Positions 1-10,957 of a DNA stretch of 64,000 bases are shown here, in pieces. The translations under genes and the position numbers were made by a program. Below the pieces are notes generated by a model. It saw only the letters and a list, made by a program, of their open reading frames with translations, was not told where the DNA came from and made no database searches. Source of the DNA: Liopterus haemorrhoidalis (lineage: Eukaryota; Arthropoda; Insecta; Coleoptera; Dytiscidae); NCBI GenBank assembly GCA_963971575.1, contig OZ020619.1:27718800-27782799 (forward strand), written 5' to 3'. Position 1 is the first letter of the stretch, and each line of letters starts with the position of its first letter.

Positions 1-289
1 GCTTATCGACAACAGATCAAATTTTCTCATTAAGACAAATCCTTGAAAAATGTTATATATAAAATATCATAACCATAATCGGAACATAACATCGCCGGTC
101 ATAACGATTTTGTTGATTTCAAGGAAGACTATGGCAACAATATTAATTATTATTGTTATGTAACTTTCAATATGTAATATTTATGTACAAATTTCGTCGT
201 TGTAGTGTTGGGTTAGACCCGTTTACAACGCTTACAAACAATTAAAAAAACTAATGTCAATAATTCTAATTCACTTTTTCTTTCTCCGG
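1..289. other. no gene recognised
   Basis: AT-rich sequence without a supported gene. It directly precedes the first readable LINE reverse-transcriptase codons and may be decayed upstream LINE sequence, but nothing in it can be matched to a domain. Confidence 0.4.
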
Positions 290-1925
290 TTACAGAAAAA
301 GAGTTGATTGACATTATAAATAATTTAAAACCCAACAACAGTACTGATATCTACGACCTAAATGTTGGAGTAATTAAATTATCGGCATTAGAATATAGTG
401 ATCATATTGTAAATATTATAAATAAATGTTTTCAGACTGGTATATTTCCCGAAAATTAAAAATTTCTAAAGTTATACCGATATATAAGAAAGGCGATCTA
501 AATTCATCTTCTAATTACAGACCGATATCGCTGACGCCAATATTTTCTAAAATAATTGAAACCGCATTAAAAAATAGAATATTGTCCTTTTTTGAAAAAT
601 TTTAATTATTTAACGACCAACAATTTGGATTTAGATGTAAATTATCAACAACAAAAACTGCAATAAAATTAATAGAAGAAATTTGTGAGAAGTTGGAACT
701 TGGGCAACCTATAGCGGCAATATTTTGTGATCTTACAAAGGCCTTTGACTGTGTTTTCCATGAAATACTCCTTCTCAAACTCCAATTTTATGGCGTCCGC
801 GATACAGCTTTAAATTTAATAAAAAGTTTCCTTGATGGTCGCAGTCAGCATGTATTCCATGAAAATAATATATCTTCTGCGGAAGGAGTGAAATTTGGTG
901 TACCGCAAGGTTCCATTCTTGGTCCAGTCCTATTTCTAATTTATATAAACGACTTACCACATAATATAGATGCATCAACTTTCCTATTTGCTGATGACAC
1001 AACAATTGTAAACAGCAACTATCCAAATGGAAACATTGAATTAAAAGCAAATTCTTCCCAGGAATAAGCGATGGACTAGTTTGTAGCAAATCATTTAACA
1101 TTAAATGATAATAAAACTCAAAATTTAGTTTTCAGTTTAAACAGACATGTACAGAGTACTCTTGATTATAATCAGGACAGTGCATGTTTTCTGGGATTTA
1201 GATTAGACTCGCGACTGTCATGGAAAAACCATATTAATTATGTAGCAAGTAGATTACATAGTTGTATTTATATGTTAAGAAAATTGAAAAACTATGTAAC
1301 TAGAGATACTTTAAAATTGATGTACTATTCTCACTTTCAATCTATTCTAAACTACGGCATTATCTTGTGAGGTAATAGCTCTGATTGGAATAGTTGTTTT
1401 AAATTACAAAAAGCAGCTGTACGCATAATTTGCGGAGTTGGCTATAGACATCACTGCAAAAGTTTATTTATAAAATTAAATATAATGACATTCCCTTCTT
1501 TATATATATATATATAATTTATTAGTTTATATGAAAGAAAATCAAAACTCTTTTAATACCAATTGTTCTGTCCATAAATATAATACAAGAAACAAAAATG
1601 ACATCCGTCTTCCACGGATCAAATATAATGTAAGTGAGAATGTACCTGGTTTTATAGGTGCTAAATTATTTAATAAATTACCAAATGTAATAAATGATTT
1701 TAGTTTTACAAAATTCAAAAATGTTATGAAACAATACTTAATAGAAAAATCGTTTTGTAACTGAGTTTTTAGAACAAGACATCATGTTGTAACATTATTT
1801 TTATTGTGTATTGTGTGAATCTGTAATTATTTTATTTGTATTATGTACTACTGACATGTCCTATATCCTTGTATGTGATGATTTGGACCAATAAATATTA
1901 TTATTATTATTATTAATAAATAAAT
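290..1925 (+). mobile_element. decayed Jockey/CR1-type LINE, 3' part
   Basis: A non-LTR retrotransposon relic read on the plus strand. Pieces of reverse transcriptase follow in the expected order: [17 protein letters not shown] near 510, QQFGFR near 620, the catalytic-palm block CDLTKAFDCVFHEILL near 725, GVPQGSILGPVLFLIYIND near 900 and FADDTT near 990. The C-terminal thumb and tail are readable to 1764. Several in-frame stops and frameshifts (for example after FPEN near 457 and after the ADD block) break the frame, so it is inactive. The 3' end carries an ATT/AAAT microsatellite tail, as in many insect LINEs. The endonuclease region is absent or unrecognisable. Clade assignment to Jockey versus CR1 is uncertain. 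Confidence 0.8.
1893..1925 (+). repeat. ATT/AAAT 3' tail of LINE
   Basis: A short ATT run followed by TAAA repeats closes the LINE relic. Tails of simple repeats are the normal 3' ends of several LINE clades. Confidence 0.6.
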
Positions 1926-1939
1926 AAACATTACGCATA

Positions 1940-2830
1940 ACTCTGGGACATCATGAAAGAATTTGGTATCCTCATTAAACTTATCAAGATGACAATGGTC
2001 TGTGTGTCGGAATCCATAAGCGGAGAGAAATTAGGAAACCTTTTCTCATAGCCTTTTGAAATTTATACTGGAGTCAAACAAGTAGATGTCACCTTACCTT
2101 TGCTATTTAACCTAGTGCTGGAGATGGTGCTACGAAAAGTACAAGATAACAATCACCAATGACCTGGATATTATTGAAATTAAGATTGAAGGAAATATAC
2201 CTAACTGACCTTCTTGATGTCGAAACTCCTAAAGTAGGACTCATCATCAATAATAAAAAACCAAGTATCTCATTTTTAGTAGACGCAGTCATGAGAATAC
2301 GACCAACTTAAAAATTAATGGCAATACTTGAGAGAGTTTATACTTTCAAATATCTGAGTACCATAATAAACCATGTGAATTTGATAGAGTAGGAAATCAC
2401 GAACAGAATTAAAGCTGCTAATTCATCGTATTTTGCACATTGTTCTTTTCTCAAAACGAAACTCCTGTATAGAAACACCAAGATCCGGTTATTCAAAACT
2501 ATAGTTCATCCCATACTTATGAAAACATGGATCTTAACAAAGCAAGATCGACAAAATCTCAGTTTTCGAAAATAAGATATTACACCTAATCTTTGGCCCC
2601 ATTTAAATTAATGATGAATGGAGAATTTGCAAGAAAAATATATCCGAGAACTGTACCCAATGCCGAATATCACACAAGAACTGAGAAAGAGACAAATACA
2701 GTGACACGTGATGACGATGAGGAAGGACATAATGGTAAGGAGGCTATAGGAGGGAAGATTGAATACTAGTCTAACAGTTGGAAGACCTTGCAAGTGATGG
2801 TGGTATCAGCTAACCGAAGATCTAACAAGT
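1940..2830 (+). mobile_element. decayed RTE/craft-type LINE relic
   Basis: Fragments of a second LINE reverse transcriptase on the plus strand. Readable blocks include FKYLSTIINHV near 2345, EITNRIKAANSSYF near 2397, LYRNTKIRLFKTIVHPIL near 2465, WILTKQDRQNL near 2530 and an FENKILHLIFGP-like block near 2570. This order (YLG-type block, N-R-I-x-x-A, lysine-rich block, W-x-L-T-K-x-D) is typical of RTE-like insect LINEs. Many stops and shifts make it a fossil. A short minus-strand piece with the same W-T-L-T-K-R-D-R block lies at 42430-42540, so the family is present more than once. Confidence 0.65.
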
Positions 2831-2994
2831 GTTGGTATACAAGAGTTGCCGTGGCTCCATAGTAAGATGGTTGCCTATGGAGCACAGATATTTCGATATT
2901 GTGCAGCCAGCTCTGAGGTTGGCTCAGCTTCAAAAGTATTTAATACTTCAGGCTGATACATTACGACACCGGCCGAAATTCACTAATACATACA

Positions 2995-3240
2995 CACTAA
3001 ACCTCGCCGCTGTTGCCCTATCCAGTTCATTTTTATTACTTGCGTAGATAATTACATTATAAATATAAAGTAGTGTCCACCTGATCATTGTTTTCTAGAT
3101 CTAAATTTTTTAAATGTAACACTTATATGAAAAAATTTTGAATTAAAAATAATGAAAATAAATATATGCAGATATATTTGACTATTTTAATGCAATTTTA
3201 AAGTATAAATGAGAATTTAAATTCAGTTTTTAGGTCACTC
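2995..3240 (+). repeat. interspersed repeat E, copy 1
   Basis: Closely matches 13256-13530 in the same orientation, starting from the shared CCTCGCCG block and continuing through the TTTTATTACTTGCGTAGATA block and an AAAATATATGCAGATATATTT-like stretch. No coding potential or terminal inverted repeats are visible, so the class is unknown. Confidence 0.6.
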
Positions 3241-4708
3241 TCCCAGCGCCACCCTGTCTCAGCCGCCTCTACGCCTATCTAGGTGAAAGTTATTATTTAT
3301 TATTTATTATTTATTTTATTTTATTGGTATACAGGACACATGGAAAGACCTGAAAATTAACATATTAAGATGGAGAACTTAAGTGAGTGAGGCCAAAAGT
3401 CCACCAGATTAAAATATCCCAAAGAAGACGAAAGAAAAGTCAATACAATATTGGGACAAGATTTACAATATCCCACTTCAAACTCTATACAGATGGCAGC
3501 ACATAACGACTACACTAAATAATTCAAAAATTATCAGTGGCTCTAAAACAATGGTTTATGGAAGCGAGCTACCCATCTTCTAGTTTAATGACAAAACACT
3601 ATCTTAGGTTTGGTTAGGTTAGTAAGTGTTTGGTTAGAAGAAGCCGAGCGAAGCGAGCTACCCATCTTCTACTTTAAAGACATAAATAAAAGTTCTGCAC
3701 AGTCCCACCTGTTTAGAATCTCTGTATATTGAACAAATGACGTGTGTGTGACGCATGTGCAGTGTGCAGTGGGATGTTGTAAATCTACACCCAATATTCT
3801 TTTTCTAGTTAAATTTTTATAATTAAGTTTTTAACCTTGTCAGGTCACGGGCCAGCGGGAATTTCTCGGTATACCGCCCTGCTAGTCCGGCTCTGCTTTC
3901 AGTAAACAATTAATTTTATATCTTGATATTTTATCTTCTATTAAATATCGGTAGAACTGTTTACCTAACTAAAACAAAAATATTAACTTGGAAACTTGAC
4001 CATTATATCGGAAAGTTATAAATTGCTATGTCAACTTTGTATTGTATGTTTTATTTACCAGGTTAAAAATGGAATTCGTTGAAGATCGCAATTAGTTATT
4101 TACATTAAGTGGGAATGAATGATGAATGTTGTTTACGTTTTCAACTCAATATTGATATTTTAAAATTATGTTTTGTACATTTTGCTTAATTTACTGGAAT
4201 AGATGTTAATATGAACTTAAGAAAACAAAAATAGAAGTTGTTTTATACAGTAAATATAAATACTCAGACTTAATTTAAAAAATTCATGTTGAATGTGAAT
4301 TTTCACACATTTGAGGAGATTGTAGGGTTCTAGTAAGTGACAAGAAACTGTGGGTATGTAGCCAGCCCTGATACGTTACTTTACAATGTACCACTTATTG
4401 TCCACTAGGTAGCGAACCTGTGATATAATATGAAGTCTTATCTCAAACTGAAATGAGATTCCTGACTGATCAGGCATCTTGTTAATAGTCTGGATCTTAG
4501 CTGTGCCCTTAAGTTCTTAAAGGTGAAGGTTCACACACGTTAAGTAAGACAGTTTAAAATAAATGAATTTGATTTATTAAAAGTAATATTTACAAAAAGT
4601 TTAAAAGATTAAAATATAGGGAACGATAATGACAAAGATAAAAACAAATAGAATCGGATAGACCACCAGAATGCCGACAGTGCTTCTAAGATATCAACAA
4701 ATTAGATG
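3241..4708. other. intergenic, no gene recognised
   Basis: No coding signal is supported. A 19-base direct repeat, GCGAGCTACCCATCTTCTA, occurs near 3567 and again near 3653. A TTTAT-rich tract lies at 3295-3325. The palindrome-containing motif of repeat C (TGTGAATTTTCACACA) is at about 4294-4309. Confidence 0.4.
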
Positions 4709-4926
4709 TTAACCCATTAGAGCCCCTCGGCAACTAAAGTTGCCAACGTTTTTATTACCTAAAACTCTGATGATTTGAGTCATAGGGCAATGCGCGTGTA
4801 AACACTTATTATCTGTTCCTTTATTTATGACCCATAATATAAATAAACCACTTCAAATGCATACAAACAAAATAGTCTTAATTTAAAGAAAGCAGCGTCA
4901 AGTTAAATATTTACCACCGGTGCATT

Positions 4927-6102
4927 ATGGAAGAATTGTAAGTTTAATTTTAATTTCTATGCATGAACATATTTTGTTATATGTCAAAATATAAAGAAAA
5001 ACGTTCATTTTGAATGTTGCTTGGAAAAGTTTTTAAAGATTTTGGTTTTGAAATGTTCAAAATTGGACTTGAAAGTGCGTGGCAACTAAAGTTGCCGGCG
5101 GGCACTTACATAATTTATTTAATAAGCGCTTATGAAAATTATGTTATGAACGACTTTTGTTATTTATTATTATTATTATTTCTTTAAGTTGCCATAGAGG
5201 CAAAGAAGGGAAAGGACTTTTTCTTCATGAAATTCTGGCAGTTACTGAAGAAGATGAAGTAATTCCAGAGTCAATTACAGTATGCCCACCTGAAGAATAT
5301 GGCATTGACACGGATCAAGGAGGAGATGTTGATCTAGGATTAGTTGAGCCTATGACCCTTCCTGCTGGGGTAATATTATATTTTGACAATTTGTTTACTT
5401 CGGGAAATTTACTACAAGAACTAATTTTAAGAGGTTTGGGCGGGAATGGAACATTGCGCCTAAATCGCATATCTCCATCAATGAAACTTGAAGACAAAAA
5501 ATTCTGGAGTAAAAAATCTCTGAATGCGATGATTTACTGGCTGTTCGATGGAAGGATAATAGTGTTTTCACTATTTTGACAAACTGCCATTCTATAAATC
5601 CAATGAAAACAGCATCACGATACTCTCGGGCAGAAAAGAAGACCATATCTGTGCCAGTTCCAGGTCCGATTGCTAAATATAATACTAATATGGGCGGTGT
5701 AGACATATCGGACCAATTTGTATCTACTTATGGATGTAGTATAAGAACTAAAAAATGGTGGTGGCCATTCTTTCTTGGGCAGTTGGCATATCGTGCGTTC
5801 AAGGATGGTTATTATACTGCCGTTTAGGCAATGAAATACCACTTTTAGAGTTTAGACGGCAATGTGCTGTTTTTATTCTTAAATCTTTTGGTACTCCAAA
5901 AGTACAACTTGGAAATAGGCCATCAATAGAGTTTTCTCCTGTGCTAAATGAACTACGAACAGACCGTACTGACCATATTGTTGAACGTGGGGAATCAAAA
6001 TATCGTCGGTGTCGTGTATGTAATAAAAGAACAATATATATTTGCCGAAAATGTAATGCACCACTACATCCAGTTGCTTGTTTTAAAACTTTTTATTCTT
6101 AA
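4927..6102 (+). pseudogene. piggyBac transposase, deleted and frameshifted
   Basis: Relic of a DDE transposase that cuts and pastes at TTAA. A start ATG at 4927 runs into a GTAAGT that could be a splice donor; the acidic N-terminus resumes near 5190 (HEILAVTEEDE...PPEE). The text then jumps to the middle of the catalytic domain: YFDNLFTS near 5382 holds the second aspartate, and NMGGVDISDQ near 5690 holds the third. The block with the first aspartate is missing, implying an internal deletion. Frameshifts occur near 5570 and 5760. The C-terminus keeps the cysteine-rich zinc-binding domain (CRVCN...CRKCNAPLH...CF) ending at 6102. It cannot encode an active enzyme. Confidence 0.88.
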
Positions 6103-6190
6103 AAACATAAAATAAATGTAAAAAATAATGTTAGTTTCATAGTAAAATAAAATTTTGTATTTCTTAAAAACTTGTTTGTTTTTCATTTTT

Positions 6191-6859
6191 ACTTGCCCGA
6201 CCTTAATATATAAGGGGCAAGTATTGTAATCGCGAAAATTTTAGATGTCGAGATTTTGACTGATGACCACGTTTCATGGTCCAGGGAATCCAAAAAACCT
6301 ATTTTCGAAGTGCCGTCCGTATGTGTGTGTGTCTGTGTGTGTGTGTCTGTGTGTATACACGGTAACTCAAAAACGGTTCAACTTATAGAATTCGTTCTGG
6401 TACTAAAAAATTCTCCTATTAAATGGGAAGAACCCTATTGTTTTTTATGAAAATCGGTTGACTAGAAATGGGAGTTTAGTCGTGTCGATTTTAAGATTTT
6501 TGCGAATATTTAGCAACAGAAAAATATTTCGAAAAAATGTATTGAACAAAAGTTACTATAAATGCAATAACTAATAACTTTTATTTGAGATGTTTTTTGA
6601 TAAAACGAAAAATTTCGAAATTTTTTTGTAAAATTATTTAAAATTTTTCCAAGTCTCAATTTTTTCATACTTATATGTAACGTTTCTATGGTCATGATAA
6701 TTAATTCGTAACTAGTCAACCAAGCCTTGGACAAAAATTTGTATAGAACATAATTTGATGTATTTTTGAAGATTTAAAAAAAAATAATTTTTAAATTTAT
6801 TATTATTTTTTTTTTTGTAGGAGGGCAAGTCTAGCGGAGGTTTCCTTTCGCCACTGGTT
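6191..6859 (+). repeat. interspersed repeat B, copy 1
   Basis: Starts with ACTTGCCCGACCTTA, which folds back on TAAGGGGCAAGT to make a terminal hairpin. Next come a shared block around CGCGAAAATTTTAGATGTCG, a GT-rich microsatellite near 6318-6353, and a 3' end AGGGCAAGTCTAGCGGAGG...CGCCACTGG. The same order is found in reverse at 12226-10679. Partial copies lie at 55881-55972 and 59690-60200. No protein is encoded; the class is unknown, perhaps non-autonomous DNA or Helitron-like. Confidence 0.7.
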
Positions 6860-7029
6860 TTACATCTATCTGCCCGTCGGCAACTATAGTTGCCAGCTAA
6901 TATTTCGTAAGGGGTATATTTTTTGAAAATGAAATTGCCTTTACTAGTTGTATATTGATATTTTAGAATGATTTTGATATAAATATCTTGAAAATAACAT
7001 CCACAGAATTACGGGCTCTAATGGGTTAA

Positions 7030-8072
7030 TGCAAACCGGACCGAATACTGTCTGATCTCGTCTTCAGAGAGACGGGTGTTTTTATAAGCAGTCTAGTCAT
7101 GTTTCTAGGAAAAATGGTTTAAGCATTGTTCAAGAAGATCCTAGTGTTCAAAGTTATTACGCAATAACTCTGAACATATGTCTCCTTGAACTATGAACCA
7201 TTTAAAAATATATTTTTAAAGATACGTACTGTAACGTAAGGTTTCTAATTGTATTTTATTATCTGAATTCTTAAAAAAAAATATTTTAAAATACCCCTTG
7301 TAAAATCCAAAAAAAAAAACAAAACAGATGGCAACCCCTTTCAAAGAAATTCTCGCGACGGATGATTTGTGAAAGTTTGGTTCATTATTCCGGCGGACTG
7401 ATCGATTCGTTACAGGCATATGCTAGTGTGGCATTATTGTGTCTGCAGGATTTTAAATAAAAAAGCCAGTATTAGAGTTTTTAAATGACTTGTATTTGGA
7501 CTGATATGATGTTGACTATTCGGTGATGTATCGGTAACTGACTAAATGTTACTAACTAAAGGGATTGTTTCTCGTCGTAGTGAGATGGTTTATGACCTTT
7601 TTGGGGTAAAAATAAGGTCTAAATTGAACAAAAAGTACGTGATATTTGCAAAATATAATAATGGTAACTAAGGTTGTAAAATAAATGGGATTTTAAATAC
7701 GAGCCCCGTTACAGTGAAGTTGGCCCAAGTATAAAAATAGTGTTTTCAAAGAAAATATTTAAATTAGATGGGAAATTTCTTTTTCTCCCTCTCTCTCTCT
7801 CTCTCTCTCTCTCATTTTCTTTCTCTCTTTATTTCGATCCATTGCCTTACAATAGGGGGATTCGGTGGCCTCATGTCCGCACAATAGTTTTCGTTTTCAA
7901 AGTTTACGCTCCTCGATCATTGACCAAATGTGTAGTTTCTTGTAGTATGTGGTTGACTTATAGCTTCATTTGGTCGACCCAGGATTTGGGATATCTGCTT
8001 CGATCGACGTCTATCTACTATCCCTTGCATGATTTACCTTTACATGCCGTCTTCTCTTCTGGATATACTCAT
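7030..8072. other. intergenic with LINE 3' relic and CT microsatellite
   Basis: No intact gene. A pure CT run lies at 7789-7813. The minus strand of about 7850-8045 reads as a degenerate LINE C-terminus (a basic stretch followed by W-x-K/R-type and leucine-rich text), but stops interrupt it and the assignment is weak. Confidence 0.3.
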
Positions 8073-8073
8073 A

Positions 8074-9240
8074 CGAGGGTTACATTTTATGTTTTTACAA
8101 ACGACCATTAGATGGCAATATTGAAATGTGTCATTACTATATTCGTAAAATTTGACATTTGTTATTGTGAAATCACTGTCAACGTTTAAAAAAAGTTCGT
8201 GAAAAAATGGATATGCGTGAATGATTTTTTACGATTTTTCTAAAGGCCTAACTCAACAACAATGCATAGATTCGCTTCATTCAACTTCTGGTAATGATGC
8301 ACCATCAGAAAAGAATGTTTACAATTGGTTTGCAGAATTTCATCGTGATCATGCGTCCGTCACTGATGAATCACGTGAAAGTCGACCAAAATCGGTTGTG
8401 ATTCAAAAAAACATCGATACTGTGCGCAAAATGATTGAAAAAGATCGGCATGTGACTTACCGTAAGATAGGGGCATTTTTTGGCATATCGTAGACTGCAA
8501 TACATTCGATTTTGCATGAACATTTGCTGTGAAAAAGATCTGTTCCCGATGGATTCCGCATAATTTTACCGAAGCTCAAAAAAGGCTCGTGTTAATTGAT
8601 GTAAGGGGATGCTAAAAGAAATCAATCTAGGCACTGTAAAATCTGTATACAACATCGTTATAGGTGACGAAACAATTTTTTTGCCAGAAGGCATCGACAA
8701 AATCAGGAAAAAACAAAAAACGTCGCCTCATTCTTCATCATGACAATGCAAGCTACCGCATAATACGTCAAACAATTGATTATTTTAAGAAGAAAAACAA
8801 CGAATTAATGTCTCATTGCCCGTATTCACCCTAACGACTTAATCGAGTTCCCCAATGTCAAACAAAAAATGCGTGGACAGCGATTTTCATCATCTTAAGA
8901 AGCTGTTGAAGACTTCGAAAGCCATGTTTTTAAGATACGAACCATGCCTACAAGAGTTGAAAAAATGTTTCGAGAATTGGTTGGAACGCATGCAAAATTA
9001 TTCCCCCAATGTCAAAAATGCGTGAACAGCGATTTTTATCATCTCAAGATGCTGTTGAAGCCTTCGAAAACCATGTTTTTGAGATACCAACTTCAGGGTG
9101 GAAAAAATGTTTCGAGAATTGGTTTTAACGCATGCAAAGGTGTATAAATCTTAAAGGCGAATATTTTGAAAAGAAATAAAACAGTTTGTTCAAAAAAAAA
9201 ACCTTTCTTAGTTTTTGTAAAAACTTAAAAAGTAGCCCTT
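8074..9240 (+). mobile_element. mariner family copy M1, disabled
   Basis: A Tc1/mariner element of the mariner (DD34D-like) type. The 5' end CGAGGGTTACATTTTATG follows a TA at 8072-8073 and matches the end of copy M4. The transposase relic begins at ATG 8207, with a stop five codons later. It reads through the N-terminal helix-turn-helix (QQQCIDSLHST...YNWFAEF...RESRPKS) to 8493, stops, and continues as fragments. Much of the catalytic centre is deleted between about 8660 and 8700, and a segment near the 3' end is tandemly duplicated. The 3' terminus near 9240 is eroded (AAAAGTAGCCCTT). Confidence 0.85.
8850..9130 (+). repeat. tandem duplication inside M1
   Basis: A segment starting TTCCCCAATGTCAAA near 8850 and ending in the CGAGAATTGGTT block near 8982 recurs starting near 9001 and ending near 9130. 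The period is about 150 bp. It covers the C-terminal transposase codons and must post-date the original insertion. Confidence 0.7.
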
Positions 9241-9286
9241 AAAAATGGTAATCGAGCTGAAAAATGGTAACCCCGGTAAACCTTAA

Positions 9287-9536
9287 AAATTGCTGTCCAC
9301 GCATTTTTTGTTTGACATTGGGCGAAAAAAAGTTGTTTGACGTGCTGTGTGGGAGCTTGCATTGTCATGATGAAGAATGATGCTACGTTTTTGGTTGTTT
9401 TTCCTGATTCTGTCGTTGACTTCTGGCAAACAAATTGTTGTATACCATTTAGCATTAACTGTTCTCCGATCCTCTGAAGGAATGGTTGAGACATGTACAT
9501 TACAACCAAAGAAACGAGCGATCATTTACTTGGAAG
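9287..9536 (-). mobile_element. mariner family copy M2, fragment
   Basis: Internal piece of the same mariner family as M1 on the opposite strand. The translation includes ILHHDNASSHTARQT (second catalytic aspartate block), LPEVNDRIRKNNQKR and a VNAKWYTTICL stretch. Neither terminus is present. It lies head to head with M1 with only about 45 bp between. Confidence 0.8.
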
Positions 9537-10678
9537 AGCTAAATCAATATTTTTCCCAACTTACCCAAATGTCATGTTTTCGAGGAAAATCGTCATTCCT
9601 CTATCTTGATACATCCTGTATATGTATTTTTAGCGATATATTTTTTCAAAGCCTGTATATTTGTCTGAGTATATGGGAATCAAAAAACTCTATAGGTTCA
9701 CAAAGCCTAGACAGACGGGTAGACAGGCAGACAAAGAGTAGATATATATGTATACAGAAAGACTGACAGAGAAAGAAAGAGGCAGGCAGACACGAAGTAA
9801 CGATATAAGTTTTTTGTTTGTTAAACCTAATCGAAATCCTGATAAAATCTCCATTGGTTAACAAGTAAATGGAAACCGGATATAAAATACCCATAAATAT
9901 TTGATCAGCGTTATATTCAACGTAGTATATAGTCAGTAGGATGGCATAAGGATCACATCTGTATGCATAATCGATAAAGAAGGAGAATTTGCCAGGACCT
10001 GTTGGAGTAATAGTGAGATCTCCCACGCTTTCAGCAGAGCACAGCTCACAAACATTGATCTGTAGGATATGGCAACTTCTAACCGGGAACATTTCACTAC
10101 ATGTTTCATTCGCTATAGGTAACACAAGGATTTAACTCACAGACGTAGTATTAGGGATGGACGGGTTATAAATAGATATGTAAAGTGTATGGAAATTTAT
10201 TAGCAAGCGAGTTTATGGGTGACTTCATTTTGAATTTTGATTTAATAGGATTCTGGAAAATTTAAGTTATAACAAAATTAATAGAAACAATAATTCTGCA
10301 AAAAAAATATTGGACACTAAAAGATGTTATTAAAGCGAAAATATGAGTAATAAAAAATTTAAGTGAAGTGTGAATTTTCACACATTTCAGTGTTTTGTAG
10401 GTATTTAATAGGTGTAAGAAATCAACATAATACTGGATGTCTAGGTATATTTATCACATCAAAATGAACAGTTTTTTGATAATCACTTTTATTCGTTATT
10501 TGAGAACTAAGAGCTTCCATTTAGTATTTTTTAAACAAAATTTAAATAATTTGCCAAACATCCCAGCGTTTTTTTCTGCATTTGCTTCGTATTCAAGTCT
10601 TCATTAGATTAATAAGAAATATTTTACTGTGTTGAGTGTACTGTACTGTGGTGTGAGTAACTCAGTTCCCAACTGCTA
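9537..10678. other. intergenic, repeat C motif
   Basis: Contains a GACAGACGGGTAGACAGG-type degenerate tetranucleotide tract (about 9709-9740) and the palindromic motif GTGTGAATTTTCACAC at 10368-10383 (repeat C). An open stretch on the minus strand at 9646-10125 has no ATG start and no recognised domain. Confidence 0.35.
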
Positions 10679-10957
10679 AACCAGTGGCGAAGAAAGACCT
10701 CCGCTAGACTTACCCTCCCATAAAAAAATAATAATAATAAAAAAAAAAATAATAATTTTTTTTTAGATAAAACTTCAAAAATACATCAAATTATATTCTA
10801 TACAAATTTTTGTCCAAGGCTTGGTTTACTAGTTACGAATTTTTAAAATTTTTAAAGTTTAATAACTTCCGTTTCCGGTTTTGGATTTTCATAAAAAACA
10901 ATAGGGTTCTTCCCAATCAATAGGGGAATTTTTAGTACCAGAACGAACTCTCTAAGT

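Larger units (their letters stand above)
4713..7025 (+). mobile_element. piggyBac-superfamily element with TTAA target sites
   Basis: The termini are a perfect 13-bp inverted repeat, CCCATTAGAGCCC at 4713 and GGGCTCTAATGGG ending at 7025. TTAA lies directly outside both ends (4709-4712 and 7026-7029). TTAA duplication and CCC-starting ends are diagnostic of piggyBac. The element is 2313 bp and encodes a broken transposase. A separate interspersed repeat (B copy 1) sits at 6191-6859 between the transposase and the 3' terminus. Three 16-bp palindromes of the form GGCAACTAWAGTTGCC lie inside the ends. The insertion is old: the gene is disabled although the TIRs are intact. Confidence 0.93.

Noticed and set aside
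2829..3047. 72-codon plus-strand frame after the RTE relic
   Set aside because: It overlaps the border of repeat E copy 1 and has no domain; most likely chance.
4927..5188. Definite intron in the piggyBac gene
   Set aside because: GTAAGT and a TTTCTTTAAG acceptor keep the frame, but with a broken gene and no intact relative this remains a suggestion only.
7216..8111. Frames over poly(A) and CT microsatellite sequence
   Set aside because: Low complexity and no domain.
9646..10125. 159-codon minus-strand open frame with several cysteines
   Set aside because: It starts at GTG, not ATG, overlaps a GACAGACGG microsatellite tract at its end, and shows no recognised domain. An exon cannot be excluded but is not supported.
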